DNA from: Fibrobacter succinogenes
GTDB taxonomy: Bacteria > Fibrobacterota > Fibrobacteria > Fibrobacterales > Fibrobacteraceae
Assembly (NCBI GenBank): GCA_902771595.1
Contig: CACXXH010000041.1
Span: forward strand, 1 to 35,966
Direction: 5' to 3'
Length of the DNA stretch: 35,966 nt
The notes under the pieces are model-generated. The model saw only the letters and a list, made by a program, of their open reading frames with translations. It did no database searches and had not been told where the DNA came from. Shown piece by piece: positions 15,648 to 24,122 of this stretch; position 1 is the stretch's first letter; every line of letters begins with the position of its first letter. The translations under genes and the position numbers were made by a program.

Positions 15648-17065
15648 TGCAAACTATCAAGGATTTGAGCGCCAAGCTCGCCAGCGGCGAAACCTCGGCG
15701 GTCGCTCTCGCACAAGACTCTCTCGCAAAAATTGAATCGACAAAGAATTTGAACGCCTATATCAGCGTGCTGAACGAACGCGCCCTCGCGAAGGCCGCAG
15801 AATCGGACAAGCGCCGCGCCGAAGGCAAGAGCCTCGGAGCACTCGACGGCATTCCCGTCGCCGTGAAGGACAACATGTGCATCGAAGGCACGCGCACTAC
15901 GGCGGCATCCAAGATTCTCGAAAACTTTGTTGCCCCCTACACCGCAACCGCCATCGAAAAGCTCGAAGCCGCCGGTGCCGTTATCGTAGGCAAGACGAAC
16001 ATGGACGAATTCGCGATGGGCTCGAGCAACGAGACATCGTACTTCGGCAAGGTCGTGAACCCGCTCGACGAAACCCGCGTTCCGGGTGGTTCCAGCGGCG
16101 GTTCGGCCGTAGCCGTGGCCAGTGGCACGGTCGCCTGTGCGCTCGGCTCCGACACCGGAGGATCTATCCGTCAGCCCGCCGCCTGCACAGGCGTCGTGGG
16201 CCTCAAGCCCACCTACGGCCGCGTGTCCCGCTATGGCCTGCTCGCCTACGCAAGTTCTCTGGACCAGATCGGCCCCTTCGGTTCTACCGTCGCCGACTGC
16301 GCCACGCTCCTTAACGCCATCTGCGGCATCGACCCGCACGACAACACCACGAGCACCCGCGAACCCGAGGACTTCGGCGCGAAGCTCGGCGCCGGCGTGA
16401 AGGGCAAGGTCATCGGCGTCCCCAAGGAATACTTCGCCGAAGGTCTCGATCCGGAATGCAAGGCCGCCATCGAAGGCATGCTCAAGAAACTCGAAGCCGA
16501 AGGCGCCACGCTGAAGGAAGTGAGCCTCCCGCACATCGGTTACGCCGTATCGAGCTACTACATCATCGCAACTGCAGAAGCCAGTTCGAACCTCAGCCGT
16601 TACGACGGCGTGCGCTACGGCTACCGCAGCAAGGAAGCCCGCAAGCTGTTCGACCTGTACGCCAAGTCCCGCAGCGAAGGCTTCGGCAAGGAAGTGCAGC
16701 GCCGCATCCTCCTCGGAAGCTACGTTCTTTCCGCAGGTTTCTACGACGCCTACTACGTGCAGGCCCAGAAGGTGCGCCGTCTCATCACGGACGACTTCAA
16801 CAAGGCTTTCGAAAGCTGCGACGTGATTGCAAGCCCCACGATGCCAGGTCTCCCGCTCAAGTGCGGCATGAACGAATCCGACCCGATGGCCGTGTACCTC
16901 TCCGACATCTACACCGTGAGCCTGAACCTTTCGGGCTTACCGGGCGTGAGCGTGCCGTGCGGCATGGCCGGTGGACTCCCCGTGGGTCTCCAGTGGATTG
17001 GCAAGTCGTTCCAGGAAACAGACCTGCTCAGCGTCGCCGCCGCGACCGAGGCGTTGAACAAGTAG
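15647..17065 (+). CDS. gatA: Aspartyl/glutamyl-tRNA amidotransferase subunit A
   Basis: A 472-residue amidase-signature protein. The Ser-cisSer-Lys triad is present: Lys74 (VAVKDNMC), Ser149 (GGSSGGS) and Ser173 (DTGGSIRQPA). GatA releases ammonia from glutamine for GatB, which transamidates Glu-tRNA-Gln and/or Asp-tRNA-Asn. The start at 15647 overlaps the DUF4321 stop as TAATG with GGAGG about 12 nt upstream; an earlier in-frame ATG at 15626 lies inside that gene. gatB is 12 kb away on the other strand, and no gatC was found in the window. Confidence 0.95.
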   Translation: MQTIKDLSAKLASGETSAVALAQDSLAKIESTKNLNAYISVLNERALAKAAESDKRRAEGKSLGALDGIPVAVKDNMCIEGTRTTAASKILENFVAPYTATAIEKLEAAGAVIVGKTNMDEFAMGSSNETSYFGKVVNPLDETRVPGGSSGGSAVAVASGTVACALGSDTGGSIRQPAACTGVVGLKPTYGRVSRYGLLAYASSLDQIGPFGSTVADCATLLNAICGIDPHDNTTSTREPEDFGAKLGAGVKGKVIGVPKEYFAEGLDPECKAAIEGMLKKLEAEGATLKEVSLPHIGYAVSSYYIIATAEASSNLSRYDGVRYGYRSKEARKLFDLYAKSRSEGFGKEVQRRILLGSYVLSAGFYDAYYVQAQKVRRLITDDFNKAFESCDVIASPTMPGLPLKCGMNESDPMAVYLSDIYTVSLNLSGLPGVSVPCGMAGGLPVGLQWIGKSFQETDLLSVAAATEALNK

Positions 17066-17085
17066 CCTCAAGTCAAAAGCATTAT

Positions 17086-17117
17086 AAAAGCCTGTCCTTT
17101 TATGGACAGGCTTTTTT
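17086..17117 (+). terminator. Rho-independent terminator of gatA
   Basis: Perfect 12-bp stem: AAAAGCCTGTCC (17086-17097) and GGACAGGCTTTT (17104-17115), loop TTTTAT, followed by more T. It lies between gatA and the convergent FISUMP gene. Confidence 0.92.
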
Positions 17118-17144
17118 GCAAATCTCGACAAACACCTATTAGCG

Positions 17145-19679
17145 CTAATCCTTCACGCAGCGGACTGAACTATAAATCTCATGGCTACCATAGACCCAGA
17201 CTTCTGCTTCATTTGTTGAACCGTTTACCCCAAGGTAGTATTGGCTTGTAGATGCAAAATAGAGCCATAAGTGTTCATATTTACCAAAAGAATGGAATCC
17301 TATGTTGCTGGAGAAACTTCCAGAACCCAGAAAAGAAAGCCCATACTCATCTGTCCCGGGTGTAAATTCTGTTTCCCATCCCTTTGCCGACCTCAACGGG
17401 AGTGCGAGTTTGCCTGCAAAATTTGCAAGGGCTTGCCCCTCCTTATTTGTCGGAATGTGCCACCCGTCAGGGCAGATTCCTTGGACAGGAGCGGAGCCCA
17501 AATTGCAGCCGGACAAAAATGCGCAATCCGTGCTATTCATCGCTGCGTCACGGCTATACAGGCGTCCGTAAAATTCGCAGAAACGGTCTTCGTCGTTGAA
17601 ACAGACGGATTCTCCTATTTCGTTGCCGGCGTAGTTCAGGTTTTCGGCCATCCAGACTGCGTTGCCGACTTCCACAGTCTTGTATGTCTTGCCGTCACGC
17701 TCGTCGATCAGTGTGCCGTAATCGATGTCCGGGTTGAACTGGTCGCCAGCGTTTTCCAGGAGAGGTTCGGCGTTTGCCTGCTTGATTCTCGAGGAACTGC
17801 TCACGGAACTTGAAGAGTTTACACTGCTAGATGATTTTACGCTAGACGAACTGAAGCTTGAAGACGATTTTACGCTGGATGATGACTGGCTGGAAGAACT
17901 ACTGGATGATGCCGGAAGAACTTCGTCCTTTATGCAGCGGACTGAAAACCCATAGTCTTTTTCGAGGTAATACACTTCCCAACTATCGGGGTGCGCGAAC
18001 AATTCCATATATTCCGCCTTGTTTTCGTAGGAGCCGTAAGACCCCCAGAAGTATGCGATGATGCCGTTATTGCCAAAGATGCCATTGTGACGCCAGCCAG
18101 CGGGAATCGCAGAAAAACCGGTAATATTCGTGCCATTCCCGTCGCCATTCCATCCCGTCTGCGACTTGAGATTCTTGCCTGGAAGGCCACCAACCGCATC
18201 CTTTAGGTCACTCCATTCCCTAGTCGAGGGCAAATGCCAACCTTCCGGGCAAATGCCCTGTACTGTAGTCCAGAATGTACCGCTTTTGCCCATTCCGCAG
18301 ACCAGCGGGTTGTCCGCGTCGTTCGCCAGCTTCACCGAGTCGATTGCCGCCGCCCAGGTATACAGGCGGCCTGCCACGTCGCAGTTCTGGGGCTCATTAT
18401 TGTAGCACCAGGACCAATCGTATTTTGCACCGTCAGGACCTCCCTGACCAGGGTCAAAGTTCAGGTTTTCGGCCATCCAGGTCTGTTCGCCGATCTTCAC
18501 CGTCTTGTAAACCTTGCCATCGCGAGAGTCTATTATGGTATCGTAATCAATTTCAGGATTCAAGTAGGTCTCTTTGGGCAAAGTCCAATCGAAAAGTTCC
18601 GAGGAACTCGAAGAACTCATGCTCGACGAGCTCTGCACGCTACTTGAAGACACACTCCACGAGCCCGGCACGCTACCAGCCCCCTTCACACAACGGACGC
18701 TGTTGTAAACTTCATGATCGTAGTAATTATTGACTACTGCTGTAGAATCCCACCCACGTATCAAAAAATAATACTGGCGGCGGTTGCCCGATAGTTGAGC
18801 AACCCACATAAAAGCGGCTTCTCCCAGATCATTAAAGCCGTTTTTCTCCGGATTCACGGAACCCTGAGAAAAGAACCCAGCCGCAACAAAGGACAATCCG
18901 TAATCATCGGTTCCCGGCTTGACCGTCATAGTATCGCTCCCCCAGCTCTTCGCAGACATCAAGGACCTAGAGACACCATCCTCGAGATTTACGAGACCTT
19001 CCGCCTCCTCTACTGTCGGGAGACGCCATCCATCTGGGCAAACACCCTGAATCAACTCACTCGTCAAATAATCGCACATTGCTCTATATTCACAACTAGA
19101 AGAATTCATTGTCGCATCACGGCTATACAGGCGCCCGTACAATTCGCATAGATTTTCCTCATCGTTAATGCAAAGAGATTCACCTACTTCATTATCAGCG
19201 TAGTTCAGGTTTTCCGCCATCCAGGTAAGGCCATTGACGACAACTGTCCTATAAGCCTTGCCATCGCGCGGGTCCGTCATCGTCCCATAGTCGATATCGG
19301 GATTAAACTGCTCGCCCTTCTCCTTCAGGCGGGCTTCCACATTGGTTTTCGTTCGCGAGGAACTGCTCGAAGATTCCGTACGATGATATTCACGACCTTC
19401 CGCCGTAAGCGTATCACTGTAACCTACCCAGATATATACGGAATCCTGATAGTCGAACCTGCATTCGTATCGATCCTTGTCGCGCCCGATTACGGCTTCG
19501 CGATTCTTGCGCATCTCGTTGCACGGAGTTTTCGACAAATCCTTCGCAGACGTGTACACGTAATCATAATCTCGGCCCTTCGAAACCGGAGAAAAACTTT
19601 CGTCGTCACCACAACCGCCAAGTACCAACACAGCCGTAACGGCCAAAACAGCAATTTCGCAATTTACGAAGTTTTTCAT
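17145..19679 (-). CDS. FISUMP lipoprotein with three domains
   Basis: An 844-residue lipoprotein (VLVLGGC lipobox). Residues about 30-115 form an N-terminal segment (LSKTPCNEMRKNREAVIGRD, DTLTAEGREY) shared with the next gene upstream. Three FISUMP domains follow at about 135-340, 370-590 and 640-844, joined by poly-Ser linkers. Each starts with N-P-[DE]-I-D-Y and D-x-RDGK and ends [SF]VRC[VI]K. The central domain differs most (GQGGPDG, NNGIIAYFWGSYGS). The gene starts 16 nt after the stop of the neighbouring FISUMP gene and is probably co-transcribed with it. Function unknown; surface location inferred. Confidence 0.9.
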   Translation of the reverse strand: MKNFVNCEIAVLAVTAVLVLGGCGDDESFSPVSKGRDYDYVYTSAKDLSKTPCNEMRKNREAVIGRDKDRYECRFDYQDSVYIWVGYSDTLTAEGREYHRTESSSSSSRTKTNVEARLKEKGEQFNPDIDYGTMTDPRDGKAYRTVVVNGLTWMAENLNYADNEVGESLCINDEENLCELYGRLYSRDATMNSSSCEYRAMCDYLTSELIQGVCPDGWRLPTVEEAEGLVNLEDGVSRSLMSAKSWGSDTMTVKPGTDDYGLSFVAAGFFSQGSVNPEKNGFNDLGEAAFMWVAQLSGNRRQYYFLIRGWDSTAVVNNYYDHEVYNSVRCVKGAGSVPGSWSVSSSSVQSSSSMSSSSSSELFDWTLPKETYLNPEIDYDTIIDSRDGKVYKTVKIGEQTWMAENLNFDPGQGGPDGAKYDWSWCYNNEPQNCDVAGRLYTWAAAIDSVKLANDADNPLVCGMGKSGTFWTTVQGICPEGWHLPSTREWSDLKDAVGGLPGKNLKSQTGWNGDGNGTNITGFSAIPAGWRHNGIFGNNGIIAYFWGSYGSYENKAEYMELFAHPDSWEVYYLEKDYGFSVRCIKDEVLPASSSSSSSQSSSSVKSSSSFSSSSVKSSSSVNSSSSVSSSSRIKQANAEPLLENAGDQFNPDIDYGTLIDERDGKTYKTVEVGNAVWMAENLNYAGNEIGESVCFNDEDRFCEFYGRLYSRDAAMNSTDCAFLSGCNLGSAPVQGICPDGWHIPTNKEGQALANFAGKLALPLRSAKGWETEFTPGTDEYGLSFLGSGSFSSNIGFHSFGKYEHLWLYFASTSQYYLGVNGSTNEAEVWVYGSHEIYSSVRCVKD

Positions 19680-19695
19680 ACTTCCGCCTAAGGAA

Positions 19696-21555
19696 TTATT
19701 CGTCCTTTACGCAACGGACACTGAGATAAAGCACGTTCACACTATAGCCGCTATGGATAAAGGCTTTCTTTTCTGACGCATTGATTACAAAATAGCGTTG
19801 TTTATCACCTGGGATATTGGCCCACATGAATGCATTCGCACCAAAATATTTATAATCATTACCCGATTTATCTCCTGCCGGCAAGAAGGAGAGTCCGTAC
19901 GTATCATCTCCGGAATAGACCGACAATGTATCATTTCCCCACCCCTTCGCAGATGTCAGAGTCAAGAAAGAGTCCGACGCCAAATCTTTCAAGTCCGTAG
20001 CTTCCGTCAGAGACGGAATATGCCAACCAGCCGGACAAACTCCCTGAAGCGGGTCGGCCAAGCTGCAGGATGTATTGTACGCACACGTATCTGAATTCAT
20101 TGCGGCTTCGCGGGTATATAGACGTCCATACAGTTCGCAATTTTCTTCTTCACCATAGGGGCAGAGAGAATATTGTTCCGCAAGCGGGAAATCTTCGTTG
20201 CCTGCAAAATTCAGGTTTTCAGCCATCCAAGTTTTTCCTTCAACGACCACAGTCTTATAAGTCTTGCCATCACGCGGATCGGTCATGGTTCCGTAATCAA
20301 TATCGGGGTTAAACTGTTCGCCTTTTTCCGTTATAGGAGTAGACAATTCTCGGCTCGACGAAGACAGCGAACTGCTAGAAGATTTCGCGCTACTCGAAGA
20401 ACTGTAACTGCTGCTCGACGAAGACACGCTGGACGAACTACGGGCACTCGATGACGAAGATGCAACCTTCAGAGTATCATCCGAAACACAGCGAACCGAC
20501 ATGAGAATATCGTAACCATAACCGGAGTGTATGTCCACATAATCATTCGAGCCAAGGAAAATCAGATATTTCATATTTGGCGATTGTATATAGGCCCAAA
20601 CGTACCCAGCCTCTCCTCCGTTTTCGAAATCTTCATCTCCAAGATCAAGGCAACCCGATGCAGGCATAGAAAAACCCGAAGAATTGGAGCCTGCACCATA
20701 TCTGCTACCCTCCCACGTTTTTGCGGACTTCGCCTCCGAAAGCCTAGAACGAAAGACATCCTGCAGAGCCGTCGCGTCCGCATAGGTAGGAACATGCCAA
20801 CCATTCGGGCATACACCGCGAATAGCAGAATTTCCAATATTGCAAGGTTTGTTGAGAGCACAATCTGGGTTATTCATTGCCGCAACGCGAGAATACAGGC
20901 GACCCAATAACGCGCAATTGGCTTCATCGTAATTGAAACAGACGGATTCATCTTCCACATAAGGGAAATCGTCATTACCAGCAAAATTCAAATTTTGCGC
21001 CATCCAGACTCTATTTCCAACGACAACCGTCTTATAGACCTGACCATCGCGTTCATCTACCAATGTCCCATAAGTCACATCCGGATTAAGCAAGTCATCC
21101 CTAGAATCCAGCGCAAAAGAATAAGAATCTTTGCTATAGCCGCCATATGATTTTGTAGAATACAAGTAGCTGGAAAAAGACGAATAACCGCTCGAGGACA
21201 TTGAACTGCTGGAGTTTTCGTCATCTTCGCTGCTCGATGATTCCTCGCGGATGAACTCGCGACCACCCGCCGTAAGCGTGTCATATTCACCCGCCCAGAG
21301 GTAGACGGAATCGACGCGGTCGAATATGCACGTATATAAGTCCTTGTCGCGGCCAATTACAGCGTTGCGGCCCTTGCGCATCTCATTGCACGGGGTTTTC
21401 GACAAATCATTCGCCGATGCATACGCATATTCGTAACCGCGGTCTTTCGCCACTGGGGAAAAACTGTCGTCATCGCCGCAACTAGTAAGAGCGACTATAG
21501 CCACACCGGTCCACAATATCGTCCGTGCGCCCAAAAGAACCCGTCTGCAGTCCAT
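19696..21555 (-). CDS. FISUMP lipoprotein with two domains, paralogue of the next gene
   Basis: A 619-residue lipoprotein (ALTSC lipobox) that shares an N-terminal segment (LSKTPCNEMRKGRNAVIGRD, DTLTAGGREF) with the downstream gene. FISUMP domains lie at about 160-365 and 410-619, with serine linkers before and between them. The first domain has WMAQNLNF in place of the usual WMAENLN. AAGGAG lies 8 nt before the start, and TATATT lies about 35 nt upstream in the 70-bp divergent region shared with ogt. It is the first gene of a two-gene FISUMP operon. Confidence 0.9.
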   Translation of the reverse strand: MDCRRVLLGARTILWTGVAIVALTSCGDDDSFSPVAKDRGYEYAYASANDLSKTPCNEMRKGRNAVIGRDKDLYTCIFDRVDSVYLWAGEYDTLTAGGREFIREESSSSEDDENSSSSMSSSGYSSFSSYLYSTKSYGGYSKDSYSFALDSRDDLLNPDVTYGTLVDERDGQVYKTVVVGNRVWMAQNLNFAGNDDFPYVEDESVCFNYDEANCALLGRLYSRVAAMNNPDCALNKPCNIGNSAIRGVCPNGWHVPTYADATALQDVFRSRLSEAKSAKTWEGSRYGAGSNSSGFSMPASGCLDLGDEDFENGGEAGYVWAYIQSPNMKYLIFLGSNDYVDIHSGYGYDILMSVRCVSDDTLKVASSSSSARSSSSVSSSSSSYSSSSSAKSSSSSLSSSSRELSTPITEKGEQFNPDIDYGTMTDPRDGKTYKTVVVEGKTWMAENLNFAGNEDFPLAEQYSLCPYGEEENCELYGRLYTREAAMNSDTCAYNTSCSLADPLQGVCPAGWHIPSLTEATDLKDLASDSFLTLTSAKGWGNDTLSVYSGDDTYGLSFLPAGDKSGNDYKYFGANAFMWANIPGDKQRYFVINASEKKAFIHSGYSVNVLYLSVRCVKDE

Positions 21556-21613
21556 GTTTTTTCTCCTTACGATATTCTGTGCAATAATCTGAATATAAAG
21601 TATAAAAAATGTA

Positions 21614-21619
21614 TATATT
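21614..21619 (+). promoter_or_regulatory. -10-like element of ogt in a divergent promoter region
   Basis: TATATT ends 6 nt before the ogt ATG at 21626, with no ribosome binding site. The divergent FISUMP operon has its own TATATT nearby (minus strand, about 21592-21597) plus AAGGAG, so the two promoters share 70 bp. Confidence 0.4.
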
Positions 21620-21625
21620 TACGTC

Positions 21626-22183
21626 ATGGCAAAGCAGGTTAAAGGCATTCAAACAGTCTGCCACCGCAATATGTGGGGGCAATGGACCTTTTCGTTCGAA
21701 GGGCGCTTCCTGTGTGGCCTGCGATTCGCGGGTTCTGAAGATTCAGCAATCGTCCCGAGCTCGGTAAAAGCCTGCGCCTACGCCGCCGCAGAACAAGATT
21801 CCGCACTGAAGGGCGCCGCAGTAAAGACTTACCGCACCGCAGTACAGGAACTGAACCTCTACCTCGCGGGCAAACTGCAGGAATTCAGCGTGCCCATCCA
21901 AATTCCGGGCACGGATTTTCAAATACAGGTATTCGAGGCCGTCAGGAACATTCCCTACGGCAAAACATGGACATACAAGCAGGTCGCTGAAGCCATCGGT
22001 CATCCGAAAGCGGAGCGCGCCGTCGGAAACGCCCTGCACAACAACCCGCTGCAGGTAATCATTCCCTGCCACCGCGTGGTCACGAGCCGCGGCAAGATTG
22101 GCGGCTACGCCCTCGGTAGCGATTTGAAAAGGCGCCTCCTGTGCATGGAAGGCGCCATCCAAAATGAACTCGATTTAGAATAA
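21626..22183 (+). CDS. ogt: Methylated-DNA--[protein]-cysteine S-methyltransferase
   Basis: A 185-residue suicide DNA-repair protein that moves the alkyl group of O6-alkylguanine to its own cysteine. The active-site IPCHRVV gives Cys148. The helix-turn-helix and arginine-finger region (TYKQVAEAIGHPKAERAVGN) and the C-terminal GGYALG are intact. The N-terminal domain is short, as in Ogt/MGMT and without the Ada regulatory domain. It is convergent with the next gene with only one base between the stops. Confidence 0.94.
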   Translation: MAKQVKGIQTVCHRNMWGQWTFSFEGRFLCGLRFAGSEDSAIVPSSVKACAYAAAEQDSALKGAAVKTYRTAVQELNLYLAGKLQEFSVPIQIPGTDFQIQVFEAVRNIPYGKTWTYKQVAEAIGHPKAERAVGNALHNNPLQVIIPCHRVVTSRGKIGGYALGSDLKRRLLCMEGAIQNELDLE

Positions 22184-22184
22184 A

Positions 22185-22919
22185 CTATTTGTTCTTATTC
22201 ACAATCAAGGTCTTGGCCTTGAAGGTTTTCTTGTCGATCCACTTGACCATCAGGGAAACCTTGTTGTCCTTGTTCAGGGCGGCCCAGTACTTCTTGAGCG
22301 TGTCTTCGGCGTTGTCGAAGATCGGCATCAGTTTCGGGAAGCCGTTGAAGCTGGGAATCGGGTTGCCGTCAGTTTCGTAGGTGCTGATGAAATGGCCAAG
22401 ACCCGGCAGGGCCTTTTCGTATTCAAACGTCATGCGTTCGCAGCCGGCTTCTTCGCTGTTGTTACGGCTCTTGAGGATGGAGAGCTTGTAAACAGCAGGC
22501 TGGGCGTTCTTGTAGTGGATGCCGGAAATGCGCGGCGTGAAGTTCGGGGCGTCGTCTTCGTACTGACGCGTAGCAAGAGCGCTCTCGAACGTGCCACCCA
22601 GACGGATAGCATCGTAAATTGTGTCGGTCTGGTCGCCGTTCGTGATAATCTGGACGTCGGCGGTGTGGCGTGCCGGGTAGTAGATGATCAGGTGCGGGTC
22701 CGTGAGCTTGGACTCGTCAAAGGCCTTCGTCTTCATGAAGCCGGTCTTGGCTTCCATCTCGAAAATGCGGTTGCGGCTGTTGACGCTACGGCCCATAATC
22801 CAGTAGACCTGCACGTAGGACTTGCCGTCGGCGCTTTCGCCGAGCACAATACCGCGTCCCGGATAAGGGTTATTGGAGAGGACCTTGAAATTCTGTTTTG
22901 CTTCGTCTGTGTACTTCAT
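22185..22919 (-). CDS. IMP cyclohydrolase, PurO-like
   Basis: A 244-residue protein with the pattern of the archaeal-type IMP cyclohydrolase (PurO family). This includes NPYPGRGIVLGES near the N-terminus, YWIMGRSVNSRNRIF, and LIIYYPARH, SNN and DAIRLGGTF-type motifs. The family closes the ring of FAICAR to give IMP in purine synthesis. In most bacteria this is the job of PurH, so the protein would be a partial replacement or an accessory enzyme. The start at 22919 has TATATT 7 nt upstream and no Shine-Dalgarno site. A terminator for the upstream lipoprotein operon ends directly at this hexamer. Confidence 0.82.
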   Translation of the reverse strand: MKYTDEAKQNFKVLSNNPYPGRGIVLGESADGKSYVQVYWIMGRSVNSRNRIFEMEAKTGFMKTKAFDESKLTDPHLIIYYPARHTADVQIITNGDQTDTIYDAIRLGGTFESALATRQYEDDAPNFTPRISGIHYKNAQPAVYKLSILKSRNNSEEAGCERMTFEYEKALPGLGHFISTYETDGNPIPSFNGFPKLMPIFDNAEDTLKKYWAALNKDNKVSLMVKWIDKKTFKAKTLIVNKNK

Positions 22920-22926
22920 GATCCCA

Positions 22927-22932
22927 AATATA
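22927..22932 (-). promoter_or_regulatory. TATATT -10-like element of the PurO-like gene
   Basis: TATATT on the minus strand ends 7 nt before the ATG. It runs straight out of the T-tract of the terminator at 22936-22956, the same arrangement seen at 2821-2851. Confidence 0.45.
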
Positions 22933-22956
22933 AAAAAAGGAGGCTGGACCTCCTTT
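22932..22956 (-). terminator. Terminator of the lipoprotein operon
   Basis: AAAGGAGG (22936-22943) pairs perfectly with CCTCCTTT (22949-22956). The minus-strand side is followed by TTTTTTT. It lies 24 nt beyond the last lipoprotein gene. Confidence 0.85.
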
Positions 22957-22979
22957 GTTTTTTTTTAATTCAGGGCGAT

Positions 22980-24071
22980 TTACTCTTCCGGTGCGGGGCC
23001 AGGAACTACTTCATACACCTGCAGTTTTTTCTGGTAAAGCTTGAGAGCAAAGAACTTGATGTCGGCATCCCTCTCCTCAATATCGAACCAATGGTCGCTC
23101 GTGCACAAGCATGCCGTCGCGATCATCGCCACGATATCGAGCTTCAGCGTGTCACCAGAACGCCCCACGTCCATCATCACCTTTTCGAAACCGCAGTAGT
23201 CACGAATCTTCGGAATCATCAGCTGGTACTTGTCGCCTTCGTGATAGAGGTACGCCAGCGGCAAATCTTCCGTTGCCTCTTTCAGCAAGGCCGGTTTATT
23301 CAACGGGGCCGGCCTGTTGTAAGGGCTTTCGTAGCAGTGCTTGAAGCTCATTTTAATCGAATCGCGGGGTGTATAATCTCCCGGCAGTACGCTAGAAGAT
23401 GATTGTTGCGGTGGCACGCTCGAAGAAGACTGTTGTGGCGGCACGCTCGAAGAAGACTGTTGTGGCGGTACGCTCGAAGAGGACTGTTCCACGTCCCCGT
23501 CAGAGGAAGAGGGCTCAACATCTTGGCTAGAAGAAGGCACCTCACCCACACTTGAAGAAGACTCTACATCCTGGCCAGAGGAAGAAGATTTCTCCAAAGC
23601 GCTCGTATCAACATGGCAAGATGAATTTTCATAGTTCGAATCAATGGGCAGAATCTTATAGACATCACTATGAAACTTGAAATACTTGATATCAGCATCT
23701 GCCGCGGATATATCGAACTTGGCTTCAACAGGGCAATCCAGCGTTATCACGTCAATCCTTTCGACATCATCCCACACATGCAAGGTATCCCCAGAACGTT
23801 CGGAGAAATAATCGCCATCAATCCTAATGGATGTTACCTGTATTCCCTTGAGAAGTACCTGATAGCCGCCCTCATCGCTTTGCAATATGAACGCATTCTT
23901 TTCCCACGAGCAATAATTTTCAGAATAATCGCACTCTCCGACATGGAGACTCCCCTCCCCATTTACCTTCTTCCCATCGGCATCCGCCGGCGAATCGCCA
24001 CCGCAGGCCGTGAACGAGAGCGGCAAGAGCAAGAAAGCAAAGGCCGTCACAAGAGCAAAAATCTTTTTCAT
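22980..24071 (-). CDS. Lipoprotein with two Cys-containing repeat domains
   Basis: A 363-residue lipoprotein (SFTAC lipobox), last gene of the five-gene set. The first domain (about 40-150: SERSGDTLHVWDD, CPVEAKFDISAADADIKYF) lacks the usual upstream Cys and has only one Cys near the end. A long serine linker with three SSSSVPPQQ repeats follows. The second domain (about 240-363) has DYCGFEK, SGDTL, CLC (codons 23103-23111) and WFDIEERDADIKFF, and ends YEVVPGPAPEE. The domain is not recognised. AGGAGG lies about 6 nt before the start. Related domains occur in the next three genes upstream. Envelope location is inferred from the lipobox. Confidence 0.8.
   Translation of the reverse strand: MKKIFALVTAFAFLLLPLSFTACGGDSPADADGKKVNGEGSLHVGECDYSENYCSWEKNAFILQSDEGGYQVLLKGIQVTSIRIDGDYFSERSGDTLHVWDDVERIDVITLDCPVEAKFDISAADADIKYFKFHSDVYKILPIDSNYENSSCHVDTSALEKSSSSGQDVESSSSVGEVPSSSQDVEPSSSDGDVEQSSSSVPPQQSSSSVPPQQSSSSVPPQQSSSSVLPGDYTPRDSIKMSFKHCYESPYNRPAPLNKPALLKEATEDLPLAYLYHEGDKYQLMIPKIRDYCGFEKVMMDVGRSGDTLKLDIVAMIATACLCTSDHWFDIEERDADIKFFALKLYQKKLQVYEVVPGPAPEE
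23389..23469 (-). repeat. Three 27-bp tandem repeats encoding SSSSVPPQQ
   Basis: Units at 23389-23415, 23416-23442 and 23443-23469 are nearly identical, and a fourth partial unit follows. 27 bp keeps the frame, so unit number can change linker length without harming the protein. Confidence 0.85.
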
Positions 24072-24122
24072 ATTTACCTCCTGAAATGCGGCCTTGTTTT
24101 CGTCCGCCCGATTAAAATGTAA

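Noticed and set aside
17066..17144. Gene-end duplication next to the third FISUMP locus
   Set aside because: Only a short AAAAGCAT likeness to the region after the pheT remnant is visible. No copy of the gatA or ogt ends was found on the far side.
20340..20460. Serine-linker DNA repeats as a CRISPR or satellite array
   Set aside because: The repetition comes from Ser codons in lipoprotein linkers; it is in frame, imperfect and coding.
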